The position numbers and the translations under genes were made by a program. The notes beneath the pieces are model-generated. The model made no database searches. It saw only the letters and a program-made list of their open reading frames with translations, and was not told the DNA's origin. A stretch of DNA of 64,000 nt from Modestobacter sp. VKM Ac-2977 (GTDB lineage: Bacteria; Actinomycetota; Actinomycetes; Mycobacteriales; Geodermatophilaceae), in contig NZ_JAPVBQ010000001.1 in NCBI RefSeq assembly GCF_026968045.1, positions 757,238-821,237 of the forward strand, given 5' to 3'. Positions 42,409 through 51,286 of this stretch are shown in pieces; position 1 is the first letter of the stretch; the number at the start of each line of letters is the position of its first letter.

Positions 42409-43368
42409 TCAGCGCAGCAGCGTGGTCAACCGCACGGTCAACCCGCCGGGCCCGTCGACGACGTCCACGTGGTCGCACAGCTGCCGGGCCAGCCACAGCC
42501 CCATGCCGCCGTGCGAGAGGTCGTCGCCGTGCGCGGGGCCGTAGCCGGCGAACGGGTCGTCCATCCCCGTGCCGCCGTCGCTGATCGTGCAGACCACCCG
42601 GTCGGCCGACGCCCACAACCGCAGCCGGACCGGCGGGCCACCGTGCCGCACCGCGTTCGCGCTCATCTCGTCGACCGCCAGGTGCAGGTCCTCGAGGGCA
42701 TCCCGGGACCCGCTCAGCTGGGCCAGTTGACCGCCGACCGCGTGCCGCAGCCCGGCGAAGTCCCGCACGTCGTCGACCCGCAGCAGCGGGGCGGTGGCCT
42801 CGAGCGGTTCGTCCGGGACGGGAAGGGCGCGCAGGTAGTCGGCCGGCTCGGTGTAGTCCGGGTTGGGCCGGCGCCCGTCGGTGCCGACCAGATGGGTGTG
42901 CGTGCGCAGCCCGCAGCCGACGAGCTCATCGGGGAGCTTGGCGACGTCGTAGGCGCACAGCCCCCAGGTCGGCCAAGAGCGCATCGCCTCGTTGAGCACG
43001 GCCTCGTAGCGCTGCCACTCCAGCCACTCCCGCGGCGTCCTCCCGAAGTCGGTCTCCCCGACCACCCGCAGCCGGGTGTGGCCGCGACCGGTCACCCGCT
43101 CGGCGAGCCGCTGGAAGGCGGTGATCGCCGCGGGCGTACGCGCCTGGTACACCTCCTGCTGCGGCAGCACGTGCACGTGCTCGTCGCCCAGCGCGTCCCG
43201 CAGCATCGTGGCCGAGGGCTCGCTCGTGGTGATCACGGCCGCGTCGCCGGCCTCCAGGCCCGCGCGCAGGAAGGGGACCGCGACGGCGGCCAGCTCCTCT
43301 GCGGAGCTGTGCAGGACCAGGTCGTGCCGGAACGTGGCCGGACCCAGCTGGGCCGGTGGTGCGTGCAC
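42409..43368 (-). CDS. MEDS-domain/HATPase regulator (anti-sigma RsbA-like)
   Basis: The 319-residue protein has an N-terminal MEDS domain (FRHDLVLHSSAEELAAVAV, FLRAGLEAGDAAVITTSEPS, GHTRLRVVGETDFGRTPREW), then a four-helix segment. A GHKL ATPase of the anti-sigma type closes it (LHLAVDEMSANAVRHGGPP, ISDGGTGMDDPFAGYG, HGGMGLWLARQLCDHVDVV). Such proteins act in partner-switching control of stress sigma factors. I prefer the GTG at 43368, preceded by GGAAGGA, over the longer GTG at 43422. It lies downstream of the PP2C phosphatase gene on the same strand, a natural partner. Confidence 0.85.
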   Translation of the reverse strand: MHAPPAQLGPATFRHDLVLHSSAEELAAVAVPFLRAGLEAGDAAVITTSEPSATMLRDALGDEHVHVLPQQEVYQARTPAAITAFQRLAERVTGRGHTRLRVVGETDFGRTPREWLEWQRYEAVLNEAMRSWPTWGLCAYDVAKLPDELVGCGLRTHTHLVGTDGRRPNPDYTEPADYLRALPVPDEPLEATAPLLRVDDVRDFAGLRHAVGGQLAQLSGSRDALEDLHLAVDEMSANAVRHGGPPVRLRLWASADRVVCTISDGGTGMDDPFAGYGPAHGDDLSHGGMGLWLARQLCDHVDVVDGPGGLTVRLTTLLR

Positions 43369-43484
43369 GTGGTGGGTCCTTCCGTTCGTCGGAGCCGGGC
43401 TGGGCTGGGGCGTGGGGCCCACGGTATGCCGATCTCAGCCCGGTGGTCGCGCGCAGGCCCCGCGGGACGTCCTGGAGACCGCCC

Positions 43485-45596
43485 TCACCGGCTCGCCGGG
43501 TCGTCCGGGACGACGTCGGGCACCACGTTCGGACCGGCCTCCACCGGACGCGGGCGGTCCTGCCGGTGCAGTCGCACGGCGACCAGGGCGACGTCGTCCT
43601 CGGGCTTGCCGTCGACCAGCCGCTCGATCAGCTCGTCCAGCAGCTGGCCCAACGGGAGGTCGGCCAGCTCGGTCAGGTGGGTCCGCAGCCGGAGGAGACC
43701 GGTGTCCAGGTCGGCGTCCCGGCGTTCGATCAGCCCGTCGGTGTAGAGCAGCACCGTCGACCCGCGGTCCAGGGTGACCACCGACTCGGTCCGCTCGACC
43801 GTGGCGTCGACGCCGAGGAGCAGGTCGGCCTTCCAGTCGGCGAGCACCGCGACGCTGCCGTCGGGGTTGAGCGCCAGCGGCGGCAGGTGCCCGGCGTTGG
43901 CCCAGATCATCCGGGTCACCCCGCGCTCCAGCTCGTCGGCGGTCTGCTCGAACCGGGCCACCGCGGCGGTGGCCAGGGTGTCCAGCTGGAGCAGCGTCAT
44001 CGCCGAGTCCAGCCCGCGGAGCACCTCCACCGGCCCGGCGTCGCTGTAGGCGGCGATGCCGCGCAGCAGGCTGCGCACCTGGCCCATGGCCGCGGCTGCC
44101 GCCGTGTCGTGGCCGACGACGTCCCCGATGACCACCATCGTCGAGCCGCTGGGCTGCAGGAAGGCGTCGTACCAGTCGCCGCCCACCCGGGCGGCCTCGG
44201 CCGCGGGCAGGTAGCGCACCACGATCTCGGCGTGGTCGGGCGCCGGCGGATCGGTGAGCAGGCTGCGCTGCAGCACCTCGGCCATCTGCTGCTGCTGGTC
44301 GAACAGGCGCGCGTTGTCCAGCGCCAGACCGGCCCGGTCGGCGACGTCCTGGGCCACCGCGACGTCCGCCTCGGTGGCCGAGTGCCCGTCGGCGTAGGCC
44401 AGCGTCAGCAGCCCCAGCGTCCGGCCGCGCGCCCGGAGCGGGAGCGCCACCTCCGCCCGTGGGGCGAGCGCCGTCAGCAGGTCCCGGGCCTGCCCGGGCG
44501 GCAGCAGGTCGAGCACCTCGGAACCGGCGAAGGTCACCGCCTCGTCGGCGTGCAGCGCCCGGCCCACCGGCGCGGTGATCGGCATGGCGTCCAGCCGCAC
44601 CTCGGCATACCGCTCCAGCGTCGCCCGCTGCGCGGGGTCGACGTGCCAGCTGCCGACGTCGCGGGGCTGGCCGTCGGCGTCGATGACCGTGACGATGCAC
44701 CAGTCGGCCAGCGCGGGCACGACCAGCCGGGGCAGCCGGGCGGTCGCCGACTGCACGTCCAGCGTGCCGGCGAGCTCGGCGCTGACCTGGGCCAGCAGCG
44801 CCAGCCGACGGGCGGACCGCTCGGCCTGCTCCTGCGCCTGCCGGCGGGCGGTGACCTCGATGGCGTAGACCGACAGCCCGTCCGGCGTCGGCCAGGCGCG
44901 CACCTCGTACCAGCCGTTGAGCGGGGCGGGGTAGTGCGCGTCGAACGCGGCAGGTTCCCCGGTGGCGACGGCCCGGCGGTAGCTCTCCTCGAAGAGGCTG
45001 CCGACCGCAGCCGGGAAGGCCTCCCAGATGACCCGTCCCAGCAGCTCGTCCCGGCTGCTCCCGAGCAGCCGCTCGGCCTCGGCGTTGACGTGCACGAAGC
45101 GCCACTCGGGGTCCAGGGAGTAGAAACCGGCCGGCATCGCCTCGAGCACGCGGACCACCCGGGCCTCGGCGGCGAGCTCGTCGGTCGCGTCGTAGGCGAC
45201 CCCGACCAGCCGGGCCGCCGACCCGTCGGTGCCGGCGACCGCCTGGCCGCGGGCCGACACCCACCGGGTGTGCCCACCCGGCAGGACGATCCGGAACTCG
45301 GCCTCGTACTCCCCGCAGCTGTCGATGGCCGCCTGCAGGGCGTCGGTCACCCGGGGCAGGTCGTCGGGGTGCAGGCGCGCGTTGAACGCCTCGATGCTCT
45401 GCTCGAAGGTCGTCCGGTCGTAGCCGAACATCTCGATCAGCCGGGCGTCCCAGACGAGCCGTCCGCTCCGGAGGTCCCAGTCGAACGTCCCGATCCGCGC
45501 GGCGTCGATGGCCAGCTGCGCCCGGAGGCGGTCACCCTCGACGTCGCCCTCGAGGTCACCGACGTGTGTGGGCTCTGCCACTGACACCCACTCCAC
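43485..45596 (-). CDS. PAS-PAS-GAF-PP2C serine phosphatase
   Basis: The 703-residue protein carries a PAS fold at about 30-140 (IGTFDWDLRSGRLVWDARLI) and a second PAS at 150-255 (MPAGFYSLDPEWRFVHVNAE). A GAF domain lies at 275-445 (LPRLVVPALADWCIVTVIDA), and a SpoIIE/PP2C phosphatase at 470-685. Its metal-binding acidic residues lie in ARVGGDWYDAFLQPSGSTMV, IGDVVGHDTAAAAAMGQVR, LYTDGLIERRDADLD and KPEDDVALVAVR. It is cytoplasmic, RsbP/RsbU-like, and would dephosphorylate an anti-sigma antagonist in answer to signals. The MEDS regulator follows 117 bases downstream. Confidence 0.9.
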   Translation of the reverse strand: MEWVSVAEPTHVGDLEGDVEGDRLRAQLAIDAARIGTFDWDLRSGRLVWDARLIEMFGYDRTTFEQSIEAFNARLHPDDLPRVTDALQAAIDSCGEYEAEFRIVLPGGHTRWVSARGQAVAGTDGSAARLVGVAYDATDELAAEARVVRVLEAMPAGFYSLDPEWRFVHVNAEAERLLGSSRDELLGRVIWEAFPAAVGSLFEESYRRAVATGEPAAFDAHYPAPLNGWYEVRAWPTPDGLSVYAIEVTARRQAQEQAERSARRLALLAQVSAELAGTLDVQSATARLPRLVVPALADWCIVTVIDADGQPRDVGSWHVDPAQRATLERYAEVRLDAMPITAPVGRALHADEAVTFAGSEVLDLLPPGQARDLLTALAPRAEVALPLRARGRTLGLLTLAYADGHSATEADVAVAQDVADRAGLALDNARLFDQQQQMAEVLQRSLLTDPPAPDHAEIVVRYLPAAEAARVGGDWYDAFLQPSGSTMVVIGDVVGHDTAAAAAMGQVRSLLRGIAAYSDAGPVEVLRGLDSAMTLLQLDTLATAAVARFEQTADELERGVTRMIWANAGHLPPLALNPDGSVAVLADWKADLLLGVDATVERTESVVTLDRGSTVLLYTDGLIERRDADLDTGLLRLRTHLTELADLPLGQLLDELIERLVDGKPEDDVALVAVRLHRQDRPRPVEAGPNVVPDVVPDDPASR

Positions 45597-45782
45597 CTCG
45601 TCGCCCGACGTCCGGGCCGGGAGCCTCGTCGCTCACTGTTGAGCTGCAGGAGTTATGTCACGCGCCACCGAGTTGAGGCAAGCGCCTCGACGCAGATCAC
45701 GTCGCCGGACCGGGCACCGGGTGTCCGGTCCGGAGCCCGGCTGTGCGATAACACCAGCCATGGACACGCGCACGGCTCCGGC

Positions 45783-47372
45783 ATGACCAGCTCGTCCCCG
45801 GCGCCGCTCGCGCCGCCCCGCGTCGAGGGCGCAGCCGTCGACAAGGGCCTCAAGACCGGCGCTCTGGGCTTGGTCTCCTCGATCGTCCTGGCCGTCTCCT
45901 CGACCGCACCGGCCTACGCGCTGGCCGCGACGCTGGGGTTCGTCGTCATCGTCGTCGGTGTGCAGGCCCCGGCGATCATGCTGCTGGCGTTCGTGCCGAT
46001 GTGGCTGATCGCGGTCGCCTACTCGGAGCTCAACAAGCGCGAGCCCGACTGCGGGACGACGTTCACCTGGGCCGCCCGGGCCTTCGGACCACGTGCCGGC
46101 TGGATGGGCGGCTGGGGGATCATCGCCGCCGACGTCATCGTGATGGCGAACCTCGCCCAGATCGCCGGCTCCTACGGCTACCGGCTGGTCGGGCTCGACG
46201 GGCTGGCGGAGAGCGCCGTCTGGACGACGGTGGCCGGCGTCGCCTGGATCGCCGTGATGACCTGGGTCTGCTACCGCGGCATCGAGCCGACCGCGCGCCT
46301 GCAACAGGTGCTGCTGTCCGTCGAGGGCGTCGTGCTGGTGGCCTTCGCGGTGTACGCCCTGGTCAAGGTGTACGCGGGGACGGCGCCCGAGGGCTCGCTC
46401 ACCCCGTCGCCGTCCTGGCTGTGGCCCTCCGGGATCGGCTGGCCCGCGCTCACCGAGGCGGTGCTGCTGGCGATCTTCATCTACTGGGGCTGGGACTCCG
46501 CCGTGGCCGTCAACGAGGAGACCGCCAACCCGACCCGGTCGCCCGGGCGGGCCGCGATCATCTCCACGGTGCTGCTGGTCGGCATCTACACGGTGGTCTC
46601 CGTGGCGACCGTGGCCTTCGCCGGCGTCGGGACCGAGGGCATCGGGCTGGGCAACGAGGCCAACGCCGAGGACGTGTTCGTCGCCCTGGGGGCGACGGTC
46701 TTCGGGGACGACGTCCTCGGGCGGGCCTTCGAGGCGCTGCTGATCATCTCCGTGCTCACCTCGGCGGCGGCGTGCACGCAGACCACGATCCTGCCCACCG
46801 CCCGCGGCACGCTGGCGATGGCCGCCTACGGCGCGCTGCCCCGGTCCTTCGCCCGGATCCACCCGCGGTACCTCACGCCCACGGTCTCCACGGTCTGGAT
46901 GGGGATCGTCTCGATCGCCTTCTACGTGGGCCTGACGATCGTCAGCGAGAACGTGCTGATCGACTCGATCACCGCCACCGGCATGCTGATCGCCTTCTAC
47001 TACGGGCTCACCGGCTTCGCCTGTGCCTGGCAGTTCCGCCGAGCGCTGCGCGGCCCGCGCGACGTCCTCATGCGCCTGGTGCTCCCGCTGCTCGGCGGGC
47101 TGTTCATGCTCGCCGTCTTCGTGCTGGCCTGCGTCGAGTACGCCGACCCCGGCTACGGCGAGACGGTGATCGGCGGCGTCGGCGGGGTGTTCGTGGTCGG
47201 CGTCGGCGCCCTGCTGCTGGGGCTGGTGCTGATGGTGGTCTACAGCCGGGTCGCGCCGGCGTTCTTCCGCGGCGAGACGATGCTCGACGGCGGTGACCTG
47301 GTGCTCCGGGACGGCGTCCCGACCGTCTCCCCGTCCGACCGGTCCGAGGAGGGTCCCCCTCCCGTCACCTGA
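45783..47372 (+). CDS. APC-family amino-acid permease
   Basis: The 529-residue protein has about 12 helices. The APC start is KGLKTGALGLVSSIVLAVSS with TAPAYALAATLGFV, and REPDCGTTFTWAARAFGP and GWDSAVAVNEETANPTRSPG are typical of this group. I start at the ATG at 45783 because the longer reading from 45639 crosses the promoter region and gives an unlikely hydrophilic leader. The substrate is not certain; related actinobacterial proteins are annotated as amino-acid or polyamine transporters. Its 3' end overlaps the convergent MFS gene by 8 bases. Confidence 0.9.
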   Translation: MTSSSPAPLAPPRVEGAAVDKGLKTGALGLVSSIVLAVSSTAPAYALAATLGFVVIVVGVQAPAIMLLAFVPMWLIAVAYSELNKREPDCGTTFTWAARAFGPRAGWMGGWGIIAADVIVMANLAQIAGSYGYRLVGLDGLAESAVWTTVAGVAWIAVMTWVCYRGIEPTARLQQVLLSVEGVVLVAFAVYALVKVYAGTAPEGSLTPSPSWLWPSGIGWPALTEAVLLAIFIYWGWDSAVAVNEETANPTRSPGRAAIISTVLLVGIYTVVSVATVAFAGVGTEGIGLGNEANAEDVFVALGATVFGDDVLGRAFEALLIISVLTSAAACTQTTILPTARGTLAMAAYGALPRSFARIHPRYLTPTVSTVWMGIVSIAFYVGLTIVSENVLIDSITATGMLIAFYYGLTGFACAWQFRRALRGPRDVLMRLVLPLLGGLFMLAVFVLACVEYADPGYGETVIGGVGGVFVVGVGALLLGLVLMVVYSRVAPAFFRGETMLDGGDLVLRDGVPTVSPSDRSEEGPPPVT

Positions 47373-48918
47373 CCACTGCTGAGCGCTCGGGGGTCGGCTC
47401 GGGCTCGGCGGCCCGGTGCTGGGCCGGCAGGAACGCCAGGACGACGACCGCCCCGATCGCGCTGGCCGCGGCGCACACCCACGACCCGGCGACGACGCCG
47501 TCCAGGAACGACTGCTGCACCGCCGTCATCGCCTCGGCCGGCAGCTGCCCCGCCACCGCGAGCCCGGCGAACACCGAGTCCGCCGCGCTGTCCGCCGCCG
47601 GGGCGGGCGCGCCGGCCGACGTGAGCCCGTCGACCACCGCCGGGGCGTAGACGGTGCTGAGCACCGATCCCACGACGGCGACGCCGAGGGTGCCGCCGAC
47701 CTCGCGCACGGTGTCGTTCACCGCCGAGCCCGCTCCGGCCTGGTCGCCACGCAGTGCACCCATCACCGCCTCGGTCGCCGGGCTCGTGACCAGCCCGAGG
47801 CCGGCGGCCATGAGCACCATCGAGATCACGATCCGCCCCCAGTAGTCCGACTCCAGGGTGGTGCCGGCGGCGACGGCGAAGCCGGCGGCCATGGTCAGCA
47901 GCCCGGCTGCGACCACCAGCTTGGTGCCGACCGCCCGCATCGCGACGATCGCCAGCGGGGCGGTGACCCCGATGACGGTGGCGAACGGGAGGGTGGCGAG
48001 GCCGGCGGTCAGGGTGCCGTAGCCGCGGACCGACTGGAAGTACTGGGTGATCATGAAGATGAACCCGAACAGGCTGAAGAAGGCCAGTGCGATCGCTCCG
48101 CTGCCGACCGACACCCGGGGGTCACGGAACAGCCGGACGTCCAGCAGCGGCTCCGCGGTGCGCAGCTCGTGGACGACGAAGCCGCCGATCGCCAGTGCCG
48201 CGACGGCGTAGCTGCCCAGGGTGGTCGCCGAGCCCCAGCCGTGCCCGGGAGCCTCGATCGTGGTCCAGACCAGGAGACCGATGCCCAGCACCGAGGCGGC
48301 GGCGCCGGTCAGGTCGAAGCGGTGCACTCGTGCTCCGCGCGACTCGGGCACCAGCAGTCGGCCGGCCACCAGGGCGACCGCCGCGATCGGCAGGTTGACC
48401 AGGAACACCGAGCTCCAGGAGAAGTGCTCGAGCAGCAGGCCGCCGGTGACCGGGCCGATCGCCACCGACAGGCCGGTGACGGCGGACCAGACGCCCAGTG
48501 CGGTCGCCCGCTCCCGGCGGTCGGTGAAGACGGTGACCAGCAACGCCAGGGTCGCCGGGTAGACGGCGGCAGCGGCCACGCCCATCGCGGCCCGGCCAGC
48601 GATGAGCTGCTCGGTGCTGGTGGCCAGCGAGGCCAGTGCCGAGGTGAGGGCGAAGGCGACCAGCCCGGCCTGGAGCAGCCGCCGCCGGCCGAACCGGTCA
48701 CCGAGTGCGCCGCCGAGCAACAGCAGGGCGGCGAAGACCAGCGTGTAGCCGTCGACGACCCACTGCAGGTCGCTGGTGCTGGCCGACAGCTCACGGCTGA
48801 TGGTCGGCAGCGCCACGTTGACGATCGTGTTGTCGATGCTGACCAACAGCACGGACAGGCAGAGCACGGCGAGCACCCACCACCGACGGGTGGCGGGGGC
48901 GGGCAGGGGAGTGGTCAT
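47365..48918 (-). CDS. MFS drug-efflux transporter (EmrB/QacA type, DHA2)
   Basis: The 517-residue protein has 14 predicted helices. Helix 1 carries LCLSVLLVSIDNTIVNVALP, motif A reads GGALGDRFGRRRLLQAGLV, and motif C lies in the fifth helix (GLSVAIGPVTGGLLLEH). It is probably a proton-coupled multidrug exporter. It is divergent from the TetR gene at 49009, with a palindromic operator overlapping the gap, so expression is likely to be relieved by a drug-like inducer. Confidence 0.93.
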   Translation of the reverse strand: MTTPLPAPATRRWWVLAVLCLSVLLVSIDNTIVNVALPTISRELSASTSDLQWVVDGYTLVFAALLLLGGALGDRFGRRRLLQAGLVAFALTSALASLATSTEQLIAGRAAMGVAAAAVYPATLALLVTVFTDRRERATALGVWSAVTGLSVAIGPVTGGLLLEHFSWSSVFLVNLPIAAVALVAGRLLVPESRGARVHRFDLTGAAASVLGIGLLVWTTIEAPGHGWGSATTLGSYAVAALAIGGFVVHELRTAEPLLDVRLFRDPRVSVGSGAIALAFFSLFGFIFMITQYFQSVRGYGTLTAGLATLPFATVIGVTAPLAIVAMRAVGTKLVVAAGLLTMAAGFAVAAGTTLESDYWGRIVISMVLMAAGLGLVTSPATEAVMGALRGDQAGAGSAVNDTVREVGGTLGVAVVGSVLSTVYAPAVVDGLTSAGAPAPAADSAADSVFAGLAVAGQLPAEAMTAVQQSFLDGVVAGSWVCAAASAIGAVVVLAFLPAQHRAAEPEPTPERSAVVR

Positions 48919-48933
48919 CGCGGCCTTCGATTA

Positions 48934-48971
48934 GTAGAACGATGTTCCAGAACAGTAGGACGTCGTTCTAC
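48934..48971. promoter_or_regulatory. Nested palindromic TetR operator
   Basis: The outer arms GTAGAACGA (48934-48942) and TCGTTCTAC (48963-48971) are perfect. Inside them the dyad TGTTC-CA-GAACA (48943-48954) forms a second, offset palindrome. The site starts 16 bases from the MFS start codon and is the best operator candidate for the divergent TetR repressor. Confidence 0.75.
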
Positions 48972-49008
48972 GCCAGGGCAAGGGTGATCGGTGCAGGAGG
49001 ATGAGGTC

Positions 49009-49617
49009 GTGACAGATGTCAGGCCCGGCGCCGGGCGCACCCCGAGCCGAGCGGTCGAACAGGCGCTGGTCGACGCAGCTGAACGGGTGCTCGTGCGGGA
49101 CGGGCTGAGCGCGGTGACCGTGCGGGCCGTCGCCACCGAGGCCGGGGTCGCGCCGATGGGCGTCTACAACCGCTTCGGCAGCAAGGACGGGCTGATCGCC
49201 GCCGTGCTGGTGCGCGGCTTCGACGGGCTGCGGGCCGCGGTCACCGCGGACGCCGACCCCGACCCGGTGGCCCGGTTGCTGGCGAGTGGGCGCAACTACC
49301 GGCGCTTCGCACTGGACCAGCCGCAGCACTACGGGGCGATGTTCGGCGGGCGGCCGCTGCCCACCGAGGGCGCGGACGAGCTGGTCGAGCACGCCACGGC
49401 CGCCTTCGAGGCGCTGGTCGACCACGTCCGGTACGCGATGGCCCGCGGTGCCCTGCGTGAGGAGGACCCGACCGAGACCGCCCAGCTGATCTGGAGCTCG
49501 GTGCACGGCGCGGTGAGCCTCGAGCTCGGCGGGGCGGTGCTCACCCCCGACCCGGCGGCCACCTACGAGTCGCTGCTGCAGTTGATCGTCGACGGGCTGC
49601 GCCGACCACCCCCCTGA
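49009..49617 (+). CDS. TetR-family repressor
   Basis: The 202-residue protein has the N-terminal TetR helix-turn-helix (VEQALVDAAERVLVRDGLSA, VTVRAVATEAGVAPMGVYNR, FGSKDGLIAAVL) and a WHG/TetR_C-type ligand domain. I use the GTG at 49009, which has AGGAGG 9-14 bases upstream, in place of the GTG at 48991 that precedes that site. It is divergent from the MFS exporter and most likely represses it through the palindrome at 48934-48971. Confidence 0.92.
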   Translation: MTDVRPGAGRTPSRAVEQALVDAAERVLVRDGLSAVTVRAVATEAGVAPMGVYNRFGSKDGLIAAVLVRGFDGLRAAVTADADPDPVARLLASGRNYRRFALDQPQHYGAMFGGRPLPTEGADELVEHATAAFEALVDHVRYAMARGALREEDPTETAQLIWSSVHGAVSLELGGAVLTPDPAATYESLLQLIVDGLRRPPP

Positions 49618-49703
49618 GGGTGAGGTGCAGCGCCGATCCCCGGGACGACGCTCCAGCGCTCCTCCGTCACTGCCGACACCAGCAGAGACGAGAGGAGCCG
49701 GTC

Positions 49704-49886
49704 ATGTTGACTCTGGCGTGCAGTGCAGTGGCCCAGGCGGGGATGGCAGCGACGACGGCGTCGCTGGACGACACACCCGCGGACTCGCTGATGTTCGTGG
49801 CCGGGTGGCTCACCACGGCCACCGACCTCACCGCGCAGGCGATGCTGATCCGCGACCTCGGCGCGAGCTTCGACGTCCTGATCTGA
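49704..49886 (+). CDS. 60-residue peptide of unknown function
   Basis: The ATG at 49704 is preceded by AGAGGAG at good spacing. The product starts hydrophobic (MLTLACSAVAQAGMAATTAS), is acidic in the middle (LDDTPADSLMF) and ends LIRDLGASFDVLI. It resembles no family I know, and there is no gene in the same operon besides TetR 87 bases upstream. A bidirectional terminator follows within 10 bases. The ribosome-binding site and terminator argue for a real small protein. The N-terminus is amphipathic rather than a clear signal peptide. Confidence 0.5.
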   Translation: MLTLACSAVAQAGMAATTASLDDTPADSLMFVAGWLTTATDLTAQAMLIRDLGASFDVLI

Positions 49887-49893
49887 GGAAGGA

Positions 49894-49944
49894 CCCCCTT
49901 CCTCCCCGCCCTTCGCGCGCTCGGGGCGGGCCCCTGGAAGGGGG
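49894..49944. terminator. Bidirectional terminator region
   Basis: CCCCCTTCC (49894-49902) and GGAAGGGGG (49936-49944) pair perfectly, and the interval contains a second GC-rich stem (CCCGCCC with GGGCGGG). It separates the convergent 60-codon gene and the DUF2786 gene. Confidence 0.7.
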
Positions 49945-49950
49945 CCGGGC

Positions 49951-51168
49951 TCAGCGGGTGCTGGGCAGGGAGCGGCGGCCGGAGCCGAGGTCGGCGTCGT
50001 CGGCGGCGCGCCGACCGGCGTGCCAGCCGGCCGGGTCGACCGTGCTCCCGCCGCGGCGGCGCAGCGACGGGAACAGCTCCTCCACCGCCCGGTCGACCGC
50101 GGCTGACCGTTCGGCCAGCACCGGCGCCAGCTCGGCGCCGTAGTCGGCCCGGGCCTCGGCGGTCGCCTGCTCGCGGGCCTGGGTGAGCCGCTCCTCCAGC
50201 CGCTGGGCGAAGGAGTAGAGGAAGCCCCGGCGGAACGGCGTCGACCGCGCCCGGGCCCCGCCGCTGGCGGCTGCGTCGGCCAGCGCCCGCGCCGCCTGCA
50301 GCAGCAGCGAGGTGACCAGCAGCTCCACCAGGTCCACGTCGTCCCGGAAGCCGACGAGCGTGGCGATGCCGAAGCTCGGCAACAGCACCACCCGGACACC
50401 GTTGGCGGTGCCCACGGCCTGCACGACCGCCGCCTTCGCCTCGGTGTGCGGGTCGTCCAGGTGCAGCCGCCGGGCGACCACGCCGGCCGGGGAGCCGTTC
50501 CCGCGCTGCGCCAGCACGGCGGTGTCGATGGCGTGCCGGGCCATCAGCGACTGCGCCTTGGCGGTGAGCGCCTCGGCCTCCTCGGCGAACTCGGTGGACT
50601 CCGCCTTGGCCAGCAACGACCGGATCCGGTGCAGCACCTTGTCGTCGGTCCCGCTGCCCGACGCCTCGACCGGCCACAGCGCAGCCGACCAGCCGCTGGG
50701 CGGGGGGAGGAGCTGCTCCAGCCGCGGCAGCGCCCGGAACAGCCCGATCACCCGCAGCACGTCGCGCCAGGCCGCGGCCGGCTCGATCCGCTCTCCCCGC
50801 CACCAGTCGGTGACCGACCGGTGGCTCGTGGGCAGGGCCGCCAGCTGGGCGGCCCAGGCCTCCGGCGGCGCACCGGCCGACGCCCCGGCCGCCGCCTCCG
50901 CGGCGACCACCGCGGCCACCAGCCGGGCCCCGCGCTGGCTCACCCGCCGGCGCGTGACGTGGACGACGTCGGTCGGCTGCCAGCCGCCCTCCCACAGTCG
51001 CGGCAGCGCGCCGGTGAGCAGCTGCTGGGCCTGGCCGTCGGTGTCGACGCCGGCGTCCCGGCGGACCAGCCGGGCGACGACCGGGTCGAGCTCGGCGGCC
51101 TGGACCCCGGGCTCGGCGGCGAGCCGGCCGCCGGCCTGCAGCAGCATCAGCACCTCGTCGGCGGTCAT
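49951..51168 (-). CDS. DUF2786 domain-containing protein
   Basis: The 405-residue protein is soluble. Its central DUF2786 domain (about residues 190-230) reads KVLHRIRSLLAKAESTEFAE and ALTAKAQSLMARHAID, the hallmark of the family. Before it is a helical region with a conserved WWRGERI segment, and after it a beta/alpha part with LVGFRDDVDLVELLVTSLL. The function is unknown; DUF2786 is widespread in actinobacteria and phages. The ATG at 51168 follows GGAGAGGACC. Confidence 0.88.
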   Translation of the reverse strand: MTADEVLMLLQAGGRLAAEPGVQAAELDPVVARLVRRDAGVDTDGQAQQLLTGALPRLWEGGWQPTDVVHVTRRRVSQRGARLVAAVVAAEAAAGASAGAPPEAWAAQLAALPTSHRSVTDWWRGERIEPAAAWRDVLRVIGLFRALPRLEQLLPPPSGWSAALWPVEASGSGTDDKVLHRIRSLLAKAESTEFAEEAEALTAKAQSLMARHAIDTAVLAQRGNGSPAGVVARRLHLDDPHTEAKAAVVQAVGTANGVRVVLLPSFGIATLVGFRDDVDLVELLVTSLLLQAARALADAAASGGARARSTPFRRGFLYSFAQRLEERLTQAREQATAEARADYGAELAPVLAERSAAVDRAVEELFPSLRRRGGSTVDPAGWHAGRRAADDADLGSGRRSLPSTR

Positions 51169-51286
51169 CGGTGGTGGTCCTCTCCTCGTGCGTGCGTCGG
51201 ACCAGCGTGGCGGCGGGTGGGCCGTGCCGGGGGACGGTCCGGGCGGTTGTGGACCCGGTCTCCCGGTGTGGACGGCGGCGGGCGGC

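Noticed and set aside
41050-45584. Two very long plus-strand frames (41050-43746 and 43356-45584)
   Set aside because: Both are shadows of the chemoreceptor, MEDS and PP2C genes on the minus strand and contain only Arg/Gly/Val/His-rich sequence.
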